Source: Acidovorax sp. KKS102
GTDB lineage: Bacteria; Pseudomonadota; Gammaproteobacteria; Burkholderiales; Burkholderiaceae_C
NCBI RefSeq assembly: GCF_000302535.1
Contig: NC_018708.1
Coordinates: 4,030,001-4,094,000 of the forward strand
DNA length: 64,000 bases
Direction of reading: 5' to 3'
The notes under the pieces are model-generated. The model was not told where the DNA came from. It saw only the letters and a list, made by a program, of their open reading frames with translations, and did no database searches. Shown here piece after piece: positions 9,087 to 17,594 of the stretch (positions are counted from its first letter, which is position 1; each line of letters opens with the position of its first letter). The position numbers and the translations under genes are program-made.

Positions 9087-9697
9087 GCGCTCAATCGTTG
9101 CAGGTCGCCATCCTGGTGTTCGATGACGTGGAGGCCCTGGACCTGGGCGGGCCCTATGAGGTCTTCACCACCGCCAGCCGCATGCACCAGCGGCAACACC
9201 CGGAGGCCGTCGCACCGTTCGTGATGCAGTGTGTGGCCCGCAGCATGGCCCCGGTGCGCGCCCGCGCGGGCCTGCGCGTGTTGCCCGATGCGGACTTTGC
9301 CAGCGCCGCCGCACCCGATGTGCTGATCGTGCCCGGCGGCGTGGTCGATGCCGCTGCCGCCTGCCCCGCCACCCGCGCCTGGGTGGCCCAGGCGGCTGGG
9401 GCCGCGCAGATCACGGCCTCGGTGTGCACGGGGGCCTTCATCCTGGCCGCAGCCGGGGTGCTGACCGAAGGCCCGGCGACCACGCACTGGGAGGACATTG
9501 CCGACCTGCGCACGCAGTACCCCGCGCTCGACGTGTTGGAGAATCTGCGCTGGGTGGACCGGGGCGCGCTGGTCACGTCCGCTGGCATCAGCGCGGGCAT
9601 CGACATGAGCCTGCACCTGGTCACCCGACTGCTGGGCGCGGCGCTGGCCGAGCGCACGGCCCGCCAGATGGACACGCCCTGGAACCCTCATCCATGA
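9083..9697 (+). CDS. DJ-1/PfpI family protein
   Basis: A 204-residue single-domain DJ-1/PfpI (class I glutamine amidotransferase-like) protein. The nucleophile elbow is ITASVCTGAFILAAAG with Cys115; the early Glu of the family is in DLGGPYEVF, and LIVPGG is the conserved strand/turn. This subgroup includes isonitrile hydratase-like and chaperone/glyoxalase-like enzymes; nothing in sequence decides which. It starts inside the stop of the cysteine hydrolase gene. It lacks an AraC helix-turn-helix domain, so it is the catalytic or sensory counterpart of the GlxA-like gene downstream. Confidence 0.87.
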   Translation: MSAQSLQVAILVFDDVEALDLGGPYEVFTTASRMHQRQHPEAVAPFVMQCVARSMAPVRARAGLRVLPDADFASAAAPDVLIVPGGVVDAAAACPATRAWVAQAAGAAQITASVCTGAFILAAAGVLTEGPATTHWEDIADLRTQYPALDVLENLRWVDRGALVTSAGISAGIDMSLHLVTRLLGAALAERTARQMDTPWNPHP

Positions 9698-9724
9698 CAC
9701 GCTTTTAGCCACTCAACGCCATCA

Positions 9725-10720
9725 ATGCCGAACCCGGTCCCCTCCCCCATCCACGTCTATTTCGCCCTGCTGCCGGGCAGCCTGGTGCTGGACTGGGCGG
9801 GCCCCGCCGAGGCGCTGCGCATCGCCAACCAGACCCTGGCCAAGCAAGGCCAGCCCGAGCGGTTTGTGCAACACTTTGTGAGCCCCACGCCCGAGTCTGT
9901 CTCGTCGGTCGGCGCCGTGCTCACCCGGCTGGAGCCACTGCCCGCCACCCTGCCCAGCCCCGCCTGGGTGGTGCTGGTGGGCCTGGCAGGGCAGCACATC
10001 GCGGTGGACGGTGACGAGGCCCGCGAACTGCTGCACTGGCTGCGCGGGCTGCGCCCTGTGGCAGGGCAGCTGGAGCTGATCACCGTGTGCGCGGGCTCGG
10101 TGCTGGCCGCCCACGCCGGCCTGCTGACGGGGCGCCGCGCCACCACGCACCACCAGCACCTGGAAGAGCTGGCCGCCGTGGACCCGCGCTGCGACGTGGT
10201 GGCCAACCGCGTGTTTGTGGCCGATGGCGCGGTGTACAGCAGCGCGGGCGTGACCACGGGCATCGACCTGCTGCTGCACCGCATCTCGGACACCTGCGGC
10301 CCCGCGCTGGCAGCCCAGGTGGCACAGGCCATGGTGGTGGCGCTGCGCCGGGGGCCCAACGACCCGGAGTTTTCGCCCTTTCTGCACCACCGCAACCACC
10401 TGCACCCGGCCCTGCACCGCGTGCAGGACGCCGTGGGGCAACAACCCCAGGCCGACTGGAGCGTGCCGCAGATGGCCGAGGTGGCCCACACCTCACCCCG
10501 GCATCTGACGCGGCTGTTTCTGGAACATGCGGGCATCGCACCGCTGCAATACCTGCGCCGCATCCGCCTGGCCACGGCCGAGGCCGCGCTGCGGTCCGGC
10601 CAGAACGTGACGCAGGCGGCGCTGATGGCGGGGTTCAGCTCCGACACGCAGCTGCGCCGGGCCTGGCACCAGTTCGGGCGCGGCGGCACGCCATCACAGG
10701 GCAATGCGCGCAGCCACTGA
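9725..10720 (+). CDS. GlxA-type transcriptional regulator (DJ-1/PfpI domain plus AraC HTH)
   Basis: A 331-residue regulator. Residues 1-200 form a DJ-1/PfpI-like domain with VFVADGAVYSSAGVTTGIDL and a Cys in ITVCAGSVLAA. Residues about 225-325 form an AraC-type double HTH: WSVPQMAEVAHTSPRHLTRL, then RIRLATAEAALRSGQ and QAALMAGFSSDTQLRRAW. Architecture matches the GlxA/FtrA/ArgR-AraC group. It closes the cysteine hydrolase / DJ-1 / regulator cluster and is probably its local regulator. The inducer is unknown; because all three proteins belong to amide- or nitrile-handling superfamilies, a small nitrogenous metabolite is a reasonable guess only. Confidence 0.88.
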   Translation: MPNPVPSPIHVYFALLPGSLVLDWAGPAEALRIANQTLAKQGQPERFVQHFVSPTPESVSSVGAVLTRLEPLPATLPSPAWVVLVGLAGQHIAVDGDEARELLHWLRGLRPVAGQLELITVCAGSVLAAHAGLLTGRRATTHHQHLEELAAVDPRCDVVANRVFVADGAVYSSAGVTTGIDLLLHRISDTCGPALAAQVAQAMVVALRRGPNDPEFSPFLHHRNHLHPALHRVQDAVGQQPQADWSVPQMAEVAHTSPRHLTRLFLEHAGIAPLQYLRRIRLATAEAALRSGQNVTQAALMAGFSSDTQLRRAWHQFGRGGTPSQGNARSH

Positions 10721-10812
10721 GGGGCCCGTCCTGCGTGATGCCGCGCGATGCACGCGACACGGCACCCGCCCATAATCAAGCCCTTTGCCGCACCACCCGC
10801 CGGGTCGCCACC

Positions 10813-11319
10813 ATGCAAGAACCACCCCGCCCCGCCAACGAGCCCGATCGCCTGCAGGCCCTGCGCCAGCTGCTGATTCTGGACACGCCCCCCGAGGAGC
10901 GGTTTGACCGCCTGACAGCCTTCGCCGCGCAGGAGTTCGACGTGCCCACGGCGCTGCTCTCGCTCATCGACGACGACCGCCAGTGGTTCAAGTCCCGCGT
11001 GGGCATGGACCAGTGCGAGACCTCGCGGGGCATCTCGTTCTGCGGCCACGCCATCCTGCAGGACGACATCATGGTGGTGCCCGATGTGAACCAGGACGAG
11101 CGCTTCATCGACAACCCGCTGGTGACGGGCGATCCCCACATCCAGTTCTATGCCGGCGCCCCGCTCAAGCTGCCCGGCGGGCAGAACGTGGGCACGCTGT
11201 GCCTGATCGATAACAAACCACGCACCCTGGACGACATCGATCTGGCCATCCTGGGCTCGCTGCGCGATCTGGCGGTGGAAGAGCTGGTGCGGCGCGAACA
11301 GGGAGCACCCGCCCCATGA
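10813..11319 (+). CDS. GAF-domain protein
   Basis: A 168-residue protein consisting essentially of one GAF domain, preceded by RLQALRQLLILDTPPEERFD, which is common at the start of GAF-containing sensor proteins. The core DDDRQWFKSRVGM, TSRGISFCGHAI and QFYAGAPLKLPGGQNVGTLCLID matches the GAF_2-like class often fused to GGDEF or kinase domains; here no output domain is attached. Its stop overlaps the ATG of a receiver-like protein, suggesting they act together. The ATG at 10813 gives the family N-terminus; an in-frame ATG further upstream (10738) would add about 25 low-complexity residues. Confidence 0.85.
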   Translation: MQEPPRPANEPDRLQALRQLLILDTPPEERFDRLTAFAAQEFDVPTALLSLIDDDRQWFKSRVGMDQCETSRGISFCGHAILQDDIMVVPDVNQDERFIDNPLVTGDPHIQFYAGAPLKLPGGQNVGTLCLIDNKPRTLDDIDLAILGSLRDLAVEELVRREQGAPAP

Positions 11320-11705
11320 GCGACCGCAGCCCCCAGGACATCCTGCTGGTCGAACCCAGTTCGCTGACCGGCAGCATCATCGTGGCCACGGCCCGCCAGC
11401 TGAACCTGCCCGTGGTGCGGCAGGTGAACAGCGTGCGCATGGCCCAGCAGCGGCTGAGCCATCAGAGCTATGCGGGCGTGATCGTCTCGCTGGACGAGCA
11501 GGAGCAAGAGGCTGTCGCCCTGCTGGAGCAGGTGCGCAACGACACCCTGGCTGTCAGCGCCGATGTGCCGGTGGCGGTGACCACCACGCAGGTGGATGCG
11601 TCCACCGCCGTGAAGATGAAGGCCTTGCAGGTGCGGCGGGTGCTGATCAAGCCCTTCAAGGTGCGGGACGTGATCGCCACCATTGGCCTGCTGAAGGACA
11701 GATAG
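11316..11705 (+). CDS. Receiver-like protein lacking the phosphoacceptor Asp
   Basis: A 129-residue stand-alone CheY-like fold. The first strand reads DILLVEPSS, with Glu13-Pro14 where an acidic pair is normal. The third strand YAGVIVSLDE puts Ser58 where the phosphorylated Asp is expected (alignment by eye). The conserved Thr (VAVTTT) and the Lys-Pro (VLIKPF) of the fourth and fifth strands remain. This pattern fits a pseudo-receiver that signals by binding rather than by phosphorylation. If Asp60 instead serves as acceptor, the alignment would be shifted by two. It is ATGA-coupled to the GAF protein. Output partner unknown. Confidence 0.75.
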   Translation: MSDRSPQDILLVEPSSLTGSIIVATARQLNLPVVRQVNSVRMAQQRLSHQSYAGVIVSLDEQEQEAVALLEQVRNDTLAVSADVPVAVTTTQVDASTAVKMKALQVRRVLIKPFKVRDVIATIGLLKDR

Positions 11706-11743
11706 CCGCGCCCCCACCGCGCAGCCCGCCGGGTGCCTCCATC

Positions 11744-12658
11744 TCAATAGATCTCTGGCACGTACATGCTGGCAGGCACGGGCTGGCGCAGGTATTCGGG
11801 GTTGCGCACGCGGTCGGGCAGCACCACGGGCGGGTGTGGCACCTCCTGGTACGGCAGCTGTGACAGCAGGTGCGCAATGCAGTTCAGGCGCGCCTTTTTC
11901 TTGTCCACCGCCTGCACCACCCACCAGGGTGCTTCGGGGATGTGGGTGCGCTCCAGCATGGTCTCCTTGGCCTTGGTGTAGGCCTCCCAGCGCACGCGGC
12001 TTTCCAGGTCCATGGGGCTGAGCTTCCACTGCTTGAGCGGGTCGTGGATGCGGCCGAGGAAACGCAGGTGCTGCTCTTCATCGGTGATGGAGAACCAGTA
12101 TTTGACCAGCGTGATGCCCGAACGCACCAGCATCTTTTCAAACTCGGGCACGGTGCGGAAGAACTCCTCGTATTCGTCGTCGGTGCAAAAGCCCATCACC
12201 CTTTCGACGCCCGCACGGTTGTACCAGCTGCGGTCAAACAGCACCATCTCGCCCGCCGCAGGCAGATGCGCCACATAGCGCTGGAAGTACCACTGCGTGC
12301 GCTCGCGGTCGTTGGGCGCGGGCAGCGCGGCCACGCGGGCCACACGGGGGTTCAGGCGCTGCGTGATGCGCTTGATGACACCGCCCTTGCCTGCGGCATC
12401 GCGCCCCTCGAACAGGATCACCACCTTCTGGCGGCTGTGCTGCACCCAGTCCTGCAGCTTGACCAGCTCGCCCTGCAGGCGAAACAGGTCCTTGAAGTAC
12501 TGCTGGCGCGCCAGTTTGTCGCCGGGGCTGGGGGCGCCGATGTCATCGACCTCGCGGTCTTCGATCTCCAGCTCAATCTCTTCGTCGTAGCTGTCAACGA
12601 GGTCGTTGGCGATGCATTGCATCAGCTCCTGTGTGTCGAGGGCGTTGTTGTGGAACAT
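11744..12658 (-). CDS. ppk2: Polyphosphate kinase 2 family protein
   Basis: A 304-residue PPK2-type P-loop kinase, which transfers phosphate between polyphosphate and nucleotides. Walker A is FEGRDAAGKGG (about 83-93), Walker B LFDRSWYNRAG (about 140-150), and the lid region WKLSPMDLESRVRWEAYT and YVAHLPAAGEM are family-typical. The acidic N-terminus (DSYDEEIELEIEDREVDD) is common in longer class I enzymes. Whether it prefers ADP or GDP cannot be read. The ATG at 12658 begins MFHNNALDTQ; the frame continues upstream without conservation. It is divergent from a CorA-type channel gene, which may be relevant as Mg2+ is the counter-ion of polyphosphate. Confidence 0.92.
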   Translation of the reverse strand: MFHNNALDTQELMQCIANDLVDSYDEEIELEIEDREVDDIGAPSPGDKLARQQYFKDLFRLQGELVKLQDWVQHSRQKVVILFEGRDAAGKGGVIKRITQRLNPRVARVAALPAPNDRERTQWYFQRYVAHLPAAGEMVLFDRSWYNRAGVERVMGFCTDDEYEEFFRTVPEFEKMLVRSGITLVKYWFSITDEEQHLRFLGRIHDPLKQWKLSPMDLESRVRWEAYTKAKETMLERTHIPEAPWWVVQAVDKKKARLNCIAHLLSQLPYQEVPHPPVVLPDRVRNPEYLRQPVPASMYVPEIY

Positions 12659-12780
12659 GGGCAACCATCCGGCAGTAGTGCAAAACAGATGCGCGATGGT
12701 GGACCGCTGCGGTGACAGCGCCGTGACACTGGCGTGATCCGTCACAACGCTGTCACAACCACAGGCCAGCATGCGAGGCC

Positions 12781-13848
12781 GTGCCGCCCGCAGACCACTC
12801 CCTGTCTTTGTCCAACCCTTTCCCCGCCAGTGCCAGCCAGAACTACGGCGCAGACGCCGCCGGGCTGATCTGCGGCTATCTGCTGGGCACCGATACCCCA
12901 CCCCAGGAGGTGGATTCGGCCCAGGCTGCGCTGTGGCTGGCGAGCCTGCAGGCCGGTGCTGCGCCGTCGGACCAGTTTCTGTGGCTGCACTTCAACCTGA
13001 GCCACGCGCAGGCGGTGCGCTGGATGGAGCGGCATGCCCATCTGCCGGAAGCCTTTTTTGATGCGCTCAAGGACCGCTCGGTGTCCACGCGCATCGAACG
13101 CGACGATGACACGCTGATTGCGGTGCTCAACGACGCCCACTTTGATTTTGCGTTCGAGCCCTCGGACATCGCCACGCTGTGGACCAGCGTGGCGCCCCAC
13201 CTGATGGTGACCGGGCGCACACGACCGCTGCGGTCGGTGGATGCGCTGCGCACCACGGTGCGCAGCGGCAATGCTCCGTGCTCCAGCGTGGCGCTGTTGG
13301 CCGAACTGATGCGCACGCAGGCGTCAGGCCTCGTGGACATCGTGCGGGGTGTGACCCAGCGCATCGACGATGTGGAAGACGCGCTGCTGGCTGGCCGCCT
13401 GGACCACAAGCGCGCACGGCTGGGCGTGCTGCGGCGCCTGCTGGTGCGGCTGCAGCGGCTGCTGGCCCCCGAGCCTGCTGCGCTGTTCCGCCTGCTGCAG
13501 CACCCTCCGGCCTGGATGGGCGCCGACGATGCGCAGGAGCTGCGCGATTCGACCGAAGAGTTCTCGGTGGTGCTGCGCGACATGCAGGGCCTGCAGGAAC
13601 GCATCAAGCTGCTGCAGGAGGAAATTGCCGCCAGCGTGCAGGAGGCCAACAGCCGCAGCCTGTTTGTGTTGACGGTGGTGACCGTGCTGGCCTTGCCCAT
13701 CAACATCCTGGCCGGCCTGTTTGGCATGAATGTGGGCGGCGTGCCGCTGGCGGACAACGGCCACGGCTTCTGGATCATCGTGGCCGTGGTGGCGGCCTTC
13801 ACGGCGGTGGCGGGCTGGCTGGCCCTGCGGGGCACGCGCGATCAGTAA
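12781..13848 (+). CDS. CorA-family divalent cation transporter (ZntB-like)
   Basis: A 355-residue protein with a large cytoplasmic alpha/beta N-terminal domain, a long helical stalk (from about 180 to 295) and two C-terminal membrane helices. The signature GMN at 315-317 (LAGLFGMNVGG) ends the first helix; the second helix is HGFWIIVAVVAAFTAVAGWL. The absence of an acidic MPEL-type loop (it has GVPLADNGHGFW) is closer to the ZntB branch than to CorA proper, so Zn2+ or another divalent may be the substrate. The start is GTG at 12781; there is no in-frame ATG upstream near the coding start. It is divergent from ppk2. Confidence 0.87.
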   Translation: MPPADHSLSLSNPFPASASQNYGADAAGLICGYLLGTDTPPQEVDSAQAALWLASLQAGAAPSDQFLWLHFNLSHAQAVRWMERHAHLPEAFFDALKDRSVSTRIERDDDTLIAVLNDAHFDFAFEPSDIATLWTSVAPHLMVTGRTRPLRSVDALRTTVRSGNAPCSSVALLAELMRTQASGLVDIVRGVTQRIDDVEDALLAGRLDHKRARLGVLRRLLVRLQRLLAPEPAALFRLLQHPPAWMGADDAQELRDSTEEFSVVLRDMQGLQERIKLLQEEIAASVQEANSRSLFVLTVVTVLALPINILAGLFGMNVGGVPLADNGHGFWIIVAVVAAFTAVAGWLALRGTRDQ

Positions 13849-13921
13849 GTAGGTGGGACTGTTCGGCAGTCGGCAGGTTTGATCGCCCGACAAGCAAGAC
13901 AGGCCCGGTGGCTAGCCCCAC

Positions 13922-13927
13922 TACAAT
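13922..13927 (+). promoter_or_regulatory. Candidate -10 box for the ParB-like gene
   Basis: TACAAT at 13922-13927, 37 nt before the ATG at 13965. No clear -35 at the right distance. Motif-and-position inference only. Confidence 0.3.
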
Positions 13928-13964
13928 GCCGCCCCTTGCCCAGCTCCCCGGACCGCCTGCCACC

Positions 13965-14813
13965 ATGAACATCGTCGTCAACGAAGAACTCAAAGCCTAC
14001 ATCGAACCCCTGACGCCCGACGAACACGACGCGCTGGAGCGCAGCATCCTCACCGAAGGCTGCCGCGACGCACTGGTGCTGTGGGGCGATGTGCTGGTGG
14101 ACGGGCACAACCGCTACGGCATCTGCCAGAAGCATGGCCTGCCTTTCCAGACCGTGCAGAACCCGCGCTTTCAGTCGATGGAAGACGTGCACCTGTGGAT
14201 GATCGACCAGCACCTGGGCCGCCGCAGCGTGTCCGACTTCCAGCGCGGCGTGCTGGCCCTGCGCAAGCGCGAGATCATGGCCGAGCGCAAGGCGCGCGCA
14301 GCCACTGCCACAGACACTGCAGAGGCCACCCCCACGGCGGATGTGCCCGAGGCCGCAGCCGCCCTGCCCGCCCCCGACCCGCTGAACAGCCGAGAGGCCA
14401 TTGCCAAGGCTGCGCGGCTGAGCAGCAGCCAGGTGGTGATGATCGAAAAAATCCAGAAACAGGCGGCCCCCGAGCTGGTGGCCGCCGTCAAGTCCGGCAC
14501 CATCTCCATCAACGCCGCAGCCGCTGTGGCTACTCTGCCCGCCGAGGAACAGGTGGCAGCCGCAGTGGCCGGTAAGGACGAACTCAAGCAGGCAGCGAAG
14601 CGGGTGCGCGAACTCAACAAGCGCAAGCCACGCGAGGAGGCGCCATCAGACGACAAAGCCCATGCTGAGACAGCCGCCGGTGCCGAAGGGAACACCGACG
14701 AGTTGCACGCCCTTCGCCAGCGTGTGGCAGAGCTGACGGCGGAGAACACCGAGCTGCGCCGCCAGGTAGCGCAACTGCAGGCGGCGCTGCCTGCAGACAG
14801 CACGCCGTTCTAA
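13965..14813 (+). CDS. Orphan ParB/Srx-fold nuclease-like or partition-type protein
   Basis: A 282-residue protein with a ParB N-terminal (Srx-like) domain: LTPDEHDALERSILTEG and the strong LVDGHNRYGIC motif at about 42-52. A middle helical region (REAIAKAARLSSSQVVMIEKI, then SGTISINAAAAVATL) resembles the HTH/KorB-like part of ParB-type proteins. The C-terminal 60 residues are an ideal coiled coil (LHALRQRVAELTAENTELRR...). There is no parA next to it, and the chromosomal parABS would be elsewhere near the origin. Relatives in Comamonadaceae are usually called plasmid replication/partition-related proteins. A likely role is site-specific DNA binding as a dimer. The ATG at 13965 is preferred over an in-frame ATG at 13926 in a Pro-rich leader. 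Confidence 0.75.
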   Translation: MNIVVNEELKAYIEPLTPDEHDALERSILTEGCRDALVLWGDVLVDGHNRYGICQKHGLPFQTVQNPRFQSMEDVHLWMIDQHLGRRSVSDFQRGVLALRKREIMAERKARAATATDTAEATPTADVPEAAAALPAPDPLNSREAIAKAARLSSSQVVMIEKIQKQAAPELVAAVKSGTISINAAAAVATLPAEEQVAAAVAGKDELKQAAKRVRELNKRKPREEAPSDDKAHAETAAGAEGNTDELHALRQRVAELTAENTELRRQVAQLQAALPADSTPF

Positions 14814-14841
14814 AACTGTCTGGGGAGTCGGCCGCCGGGGT

Positions 14842-15693
14842 TCACCCGTTGGCGTTGCGCAGCGCGCTCAGCCGGTCGGCGATAAGGTCCAGGTCAAGCC
14901 CGTCTTCACTGTGGGCCAGATAGGCCTCCAGGTCAGCCACGGCCTCGGCCGTGTTGCCGCGCTCGGCATGCGCGAGGCCCCGGTCGCGCCGCTCGCCCCA
15001 GGCCTCGGGCAACAACACGATCAGCCGGTCCAGCACGGCAATCAGCCGCTGCCAGTCCTGCTGGGTGCGGTGCACTTCCTTGAGGTTGCGCAGCATGCGC
15101 GCAATGATGTCGCGCGGCGTGGCGGCTTGCAGGTACAGGCCCAGCGGCACATCGTAGTCGTCCACCAGGCCGTTGCGGCGCTTGTAGGGCTCCAGCCGCT
15201 CGGCCAGTTCCTCGCGGCTCAGGGACTGACCCGAGATCGGGTCCAGCACCACTTGGCCCTTGGGCAGCAGCACCTTGACCATGAAGTGCCCCGGGAACGC
15301 AATGCCCCGCGCGTGCAGGCCCAGCCCCTGGGCCAGTTCCATCCACAGCACGGCCAGGCTGATGGGAATGCCCCGGCGCGTGCGCAGCACGGCATTCAGG
15401 TAGCTGTTTTCGGGGTCGTAGTAGTTGTTGATGTTGCCGCCAAAACCCAGGTCGGCAAAAAAGAACTGGTTGAGCGTCCGCAGCCGCTGCAGCGCGGGTG
15501 CATCAGCGGGCAGGCGGCGCTTGATGCGGGCCTGCAGCTGGTCCACGTCGCCCAGCAGTTGCTGCACATCGAACTCGGGGTATTCATCCTGCGCAAGGCT
15601 GGCGGCCGCTTCGAGCAAGGGAAAGTGGTCGTCGCTCTGCACCAGCGATGCAAAGTACTCCAGCGAGGTGGGCACAGAAAGGCTCAAGGACAT
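14842..15693 (-). CDS. SirB1-family protein (transglutaminase-like plus TPR)
   Basis: A 283-residue protein with the SirB1/transglutaminase-like N-terminal part: RLRTLNQFFFADLGFGGN, SYLNAVLRTRRGIPISLAVLW and GIAFPGHFMVKVLL (the His in PGHF is invariant in the family). The C-terminal 90 residues are helical repeats with TPR character (LPEAWGERRDRGLAHAERGN). Function is poorly known; the family is linked by conservation to cell-envelope or protein-release-factor neighbourhoods. It follows murJ by 91 bp on the same strand. The ATG at 15693 (MSLSLSVP) fits homologues better than the upstream one at 15741. Confidence 0.85.
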   Translation of the reverse strand: MSLSLSVPTSLEYFASLVQSDDHFPLLEAAASLAQDEYPEFDVQQLLGDVDQLQARIKRRLPADAPALQRLRTLNQFFFADLGFGGNINNYYDPENSYLNAVLRTRRGIPISLAVLWMELAQGLGLHARGIAFPGHFMVKVLLPKGQVVLDPISGQSLSREELAERLEPYKRRNGLVDDYDVPLGLYLQAATPRDIIARMLRNLKEVHRTQQDWQRLIAVLDRLIVLLPEAWGERRDRGLAHAERGNTAEAVADLEAYLAHSEDGLDLDLIADRLSALRNANG

Positions 15694-15784
15694 GGCAGCT
15701 TTGTACGGGGCCGCTGCCATGGCGTCAAGCCACAGAAGCACGGGCTTTGCAGGGTATTTCGGAGGCCAAACGGGCAGCTGCCGG

Positions 15785-17350
15785 TCAGCGGCGCAGCAGC
15801 TGGCGCAGCTTCAGCCCGGCGGCCCACAGGGCGCCAAAGTACAGCACCGCAGCGGCCACCATCATCGCGGCCAGCAGGCCGATGCGCTGAAGGCGCTGCG
15901 CTTTCATTTCCACCCAGTCGAAGTGCTGCGCACCCCAAGCCAGCAGCACGGCCAGCAAGGCGCTGGCAGCCACCACCTGCAGGGCAAACCGCCCCCAGCC
16001 CGGCAGGGGCCGGTAGCTGCCACGCCGCAGCAGTCCCACCAGCAGCCACGTGGCGTTGATGACCGCCCCCACGCCGATGGACAGCGTCAGCGCGGCATGC
16101 TGCAAATAGGGCACCAGCACCAGGTTCATCATCTGCGTGAACACCAGCACCGCCACCGCAATCAGCATGGGGGTACGCATGTCGTGCTTGGCAAAGTAGC
16201 CTGGCGCCAGCACCTTGATGGCCACGATGCCCACAATGCCCACCCCGTAGCCCGCCAGCGCGAGCGTGGTCTGCTGCACATCCCGGTCGGCAAAGGCGCC
16301 GTAGTGGTAGAGCACGGCCACCAGGGGCTTGGCAAACACCAGCAGTGCCACCATGCAGGGCACCGACAGCACCACCACCAGCCGCAGCCCCCAGTCGAGC
16401 ATGCCCGAATAGCGTTCGTCATCCTGCTTGGCGCGGGCACTGGCCAGCTGCGGCATCAGCACCACGCCCAACGCCACGCCCAACAGGGCGGTGGGCAGCT
16501 CCATCAGGCGGTCGGCATAGGTGATCCAGCTCACGCTGCCAGTGGCCAGGTGCGAGGCAATCTGCGTATTGATGAGCAGCGAAACCTGCGCCACGCTCAC
16601 CCCCAGCAAGGCGGGCAGCATCAGGCGCGCCACCTTGCGGGTGGTGGGGTCGGCCCAGGCCGCACGGATGGCCGCCCAGCGCACCCCAATGCGCGGCAGC
16701 AACCCCAGGCGCAGCAGCGCAGGCACCTGAATGCCCAGTTGCAGCAGGCCGCCCAGCATCACGCCCGCTGCCTGGGCATAGATGGGCTCAATGCCGTGGC
16801 GTGCAAACAAGGGCGCGCCCAGCGTGATGGACAGGATAAGGGCGATGTTGAGCAGCACCGGCGAGGCGGCGGGCACCGCAAACTTCTTCCAGGTATTGAG
16901 AATGCCCCCCGCCAGCGCCACCAGCGACATGAAGCCGATGTAGGGGAACATCCAGCGCGTCATCGTGACGGCCGCATCAAAACCCTGGGGGGACTGTTTC
17001 ATGCCACTGGCCATGGCCCACACCATCCAGGGCGCGCCCAGCACACCGGCGATGCACAGCAGCACCAGCGTCCAGGCCAGCAAGGTGCCCACATGGTCGA
17101 TCAGCGCCTTGGCGCCGTCGTCGCCCTCCTCGGCCCGGGTGGCAGCCAGCACCGGCACAAAAGCCTGGCTGAAGGCGCCCTCGCCCAGCACGCGGCGGAA
17201 CAGGTTGGGAATGCGGAACGCCACATTGAAAGCGTCCGTCATGGCACTGACCCCGAAGACGGAGGCCATGAGCAACTCGCGCACCAGCCCCGTGATGCGG
17301 GAGACGAGGGTCAACAGGGAAACGGTGGAGGCGGCTTTGAACAGTGACAC
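15785..17350 (-). CDS. murJ: Lipid II flippase MurJ
   Basis: An about 521-residue MOP-superfamily flippase with 14 predicted membrane segments that moves lipid II across the inner membrane for peptidoglycan synthesis. Family hallmarks are at the N-terminus: SLFKAASTVSLLTLVSRITG, then SVFGVSAMTDAFNVAFRIPN and LFRRVLGEGAFSQAFVPVL, with the essential Arg residues of TM1 (SRITG, VRELL). A GTG at 17350 gives the canonical beginning and a length close to the 511 of E. coli MurJ; the frame stays open to 17575 but that extension is unlike the family. It is divergent from rpsT, the classical arrangement. Confidence 0.95.
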   Translation of the reverse strand: MSLFKAASTVSLLTLVSRITGLVRELLMASVFGVSAMTDAFNVAFRIPNLFRRVLGEGAFSQAFVPVLAATRAEEGDDGAKALIDHVGTLLAWTLVLLCIAGVLGAPWMVWAMASGMKQSPQGFDAAVTMTRWMFPYIGFMSLVALAGGILNTWKKFAVPAASPVLLNIALILSITLGAPLFARHGIEPIYAQAAGVMLGGLLQLGIQVPALLRLGLLPRIGVRWAAIRAAWADPTTRKVARLMLPALLGVSVAQVSLLINTQIASHLATGSVSWITYADRLMELPTALLGVALGVVLMPQLASARAKQDDERYSGMLDWGLRLVVVLSVPCMVALLVFAKPLVAVLYHYGAFADRDVQQTTLALAGYGVGIVGIVAIKVLAPGYFAKHDMRTPMLIAVAVLVFTQMMNLVLVPYLQHAALTLSIGVGAVINATWLLVGLLRRGSYRPLPGWGRFALQVVAASALLAVLLAWGAQHFDWVEMKAQRLQRIGLLAAMMVAAAVLYFGALWAAGLKLRQLLRR

Positions 17351-17544
17351 CGGCGGGAGTGTATGCGCTTGCAGGCGCGCACTGGCAGCGGGCCGAGCGG
17401 CCCCAGAGGGCGACGGTATCTTCAAAGGACGATCCTTCACGAGGGAGTGGATCACCCACTGTGAACGGTGCGTGTGAGGCGAGCAGGAAGTGGGTGAAGT
17501 GGGCGTGAAGTGTTGCCGCAGTGGCGCAACGAAAGGCTCTGGGC

Positions 17545-17550
17545 TATAAT
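17545..17550 (+). promoter_or_regulatory. -10 box of the rpsT promoter
   Basis: A perfect TATAAT at 17545-17550, 44 nt before the rpsT ATG. The best -35-like TTGCCG is at 17513-17518, but its 26-bp spacing is too long, so the true -35 must be weaker and nearer. Confidence 0.6.
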
Positions 17551-17594
17551 CGCGGGCTTTGCTGGCATCATCCACAGACCCAAGGAACTAAACA

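Noticed and set aside
13179-13964. N-terminal extension of the ParB-like protein over the CorA gene
   Set aside because: Low-complexity out-of-frame translation of the CorA coding region; ParB similarity starts at 13965.
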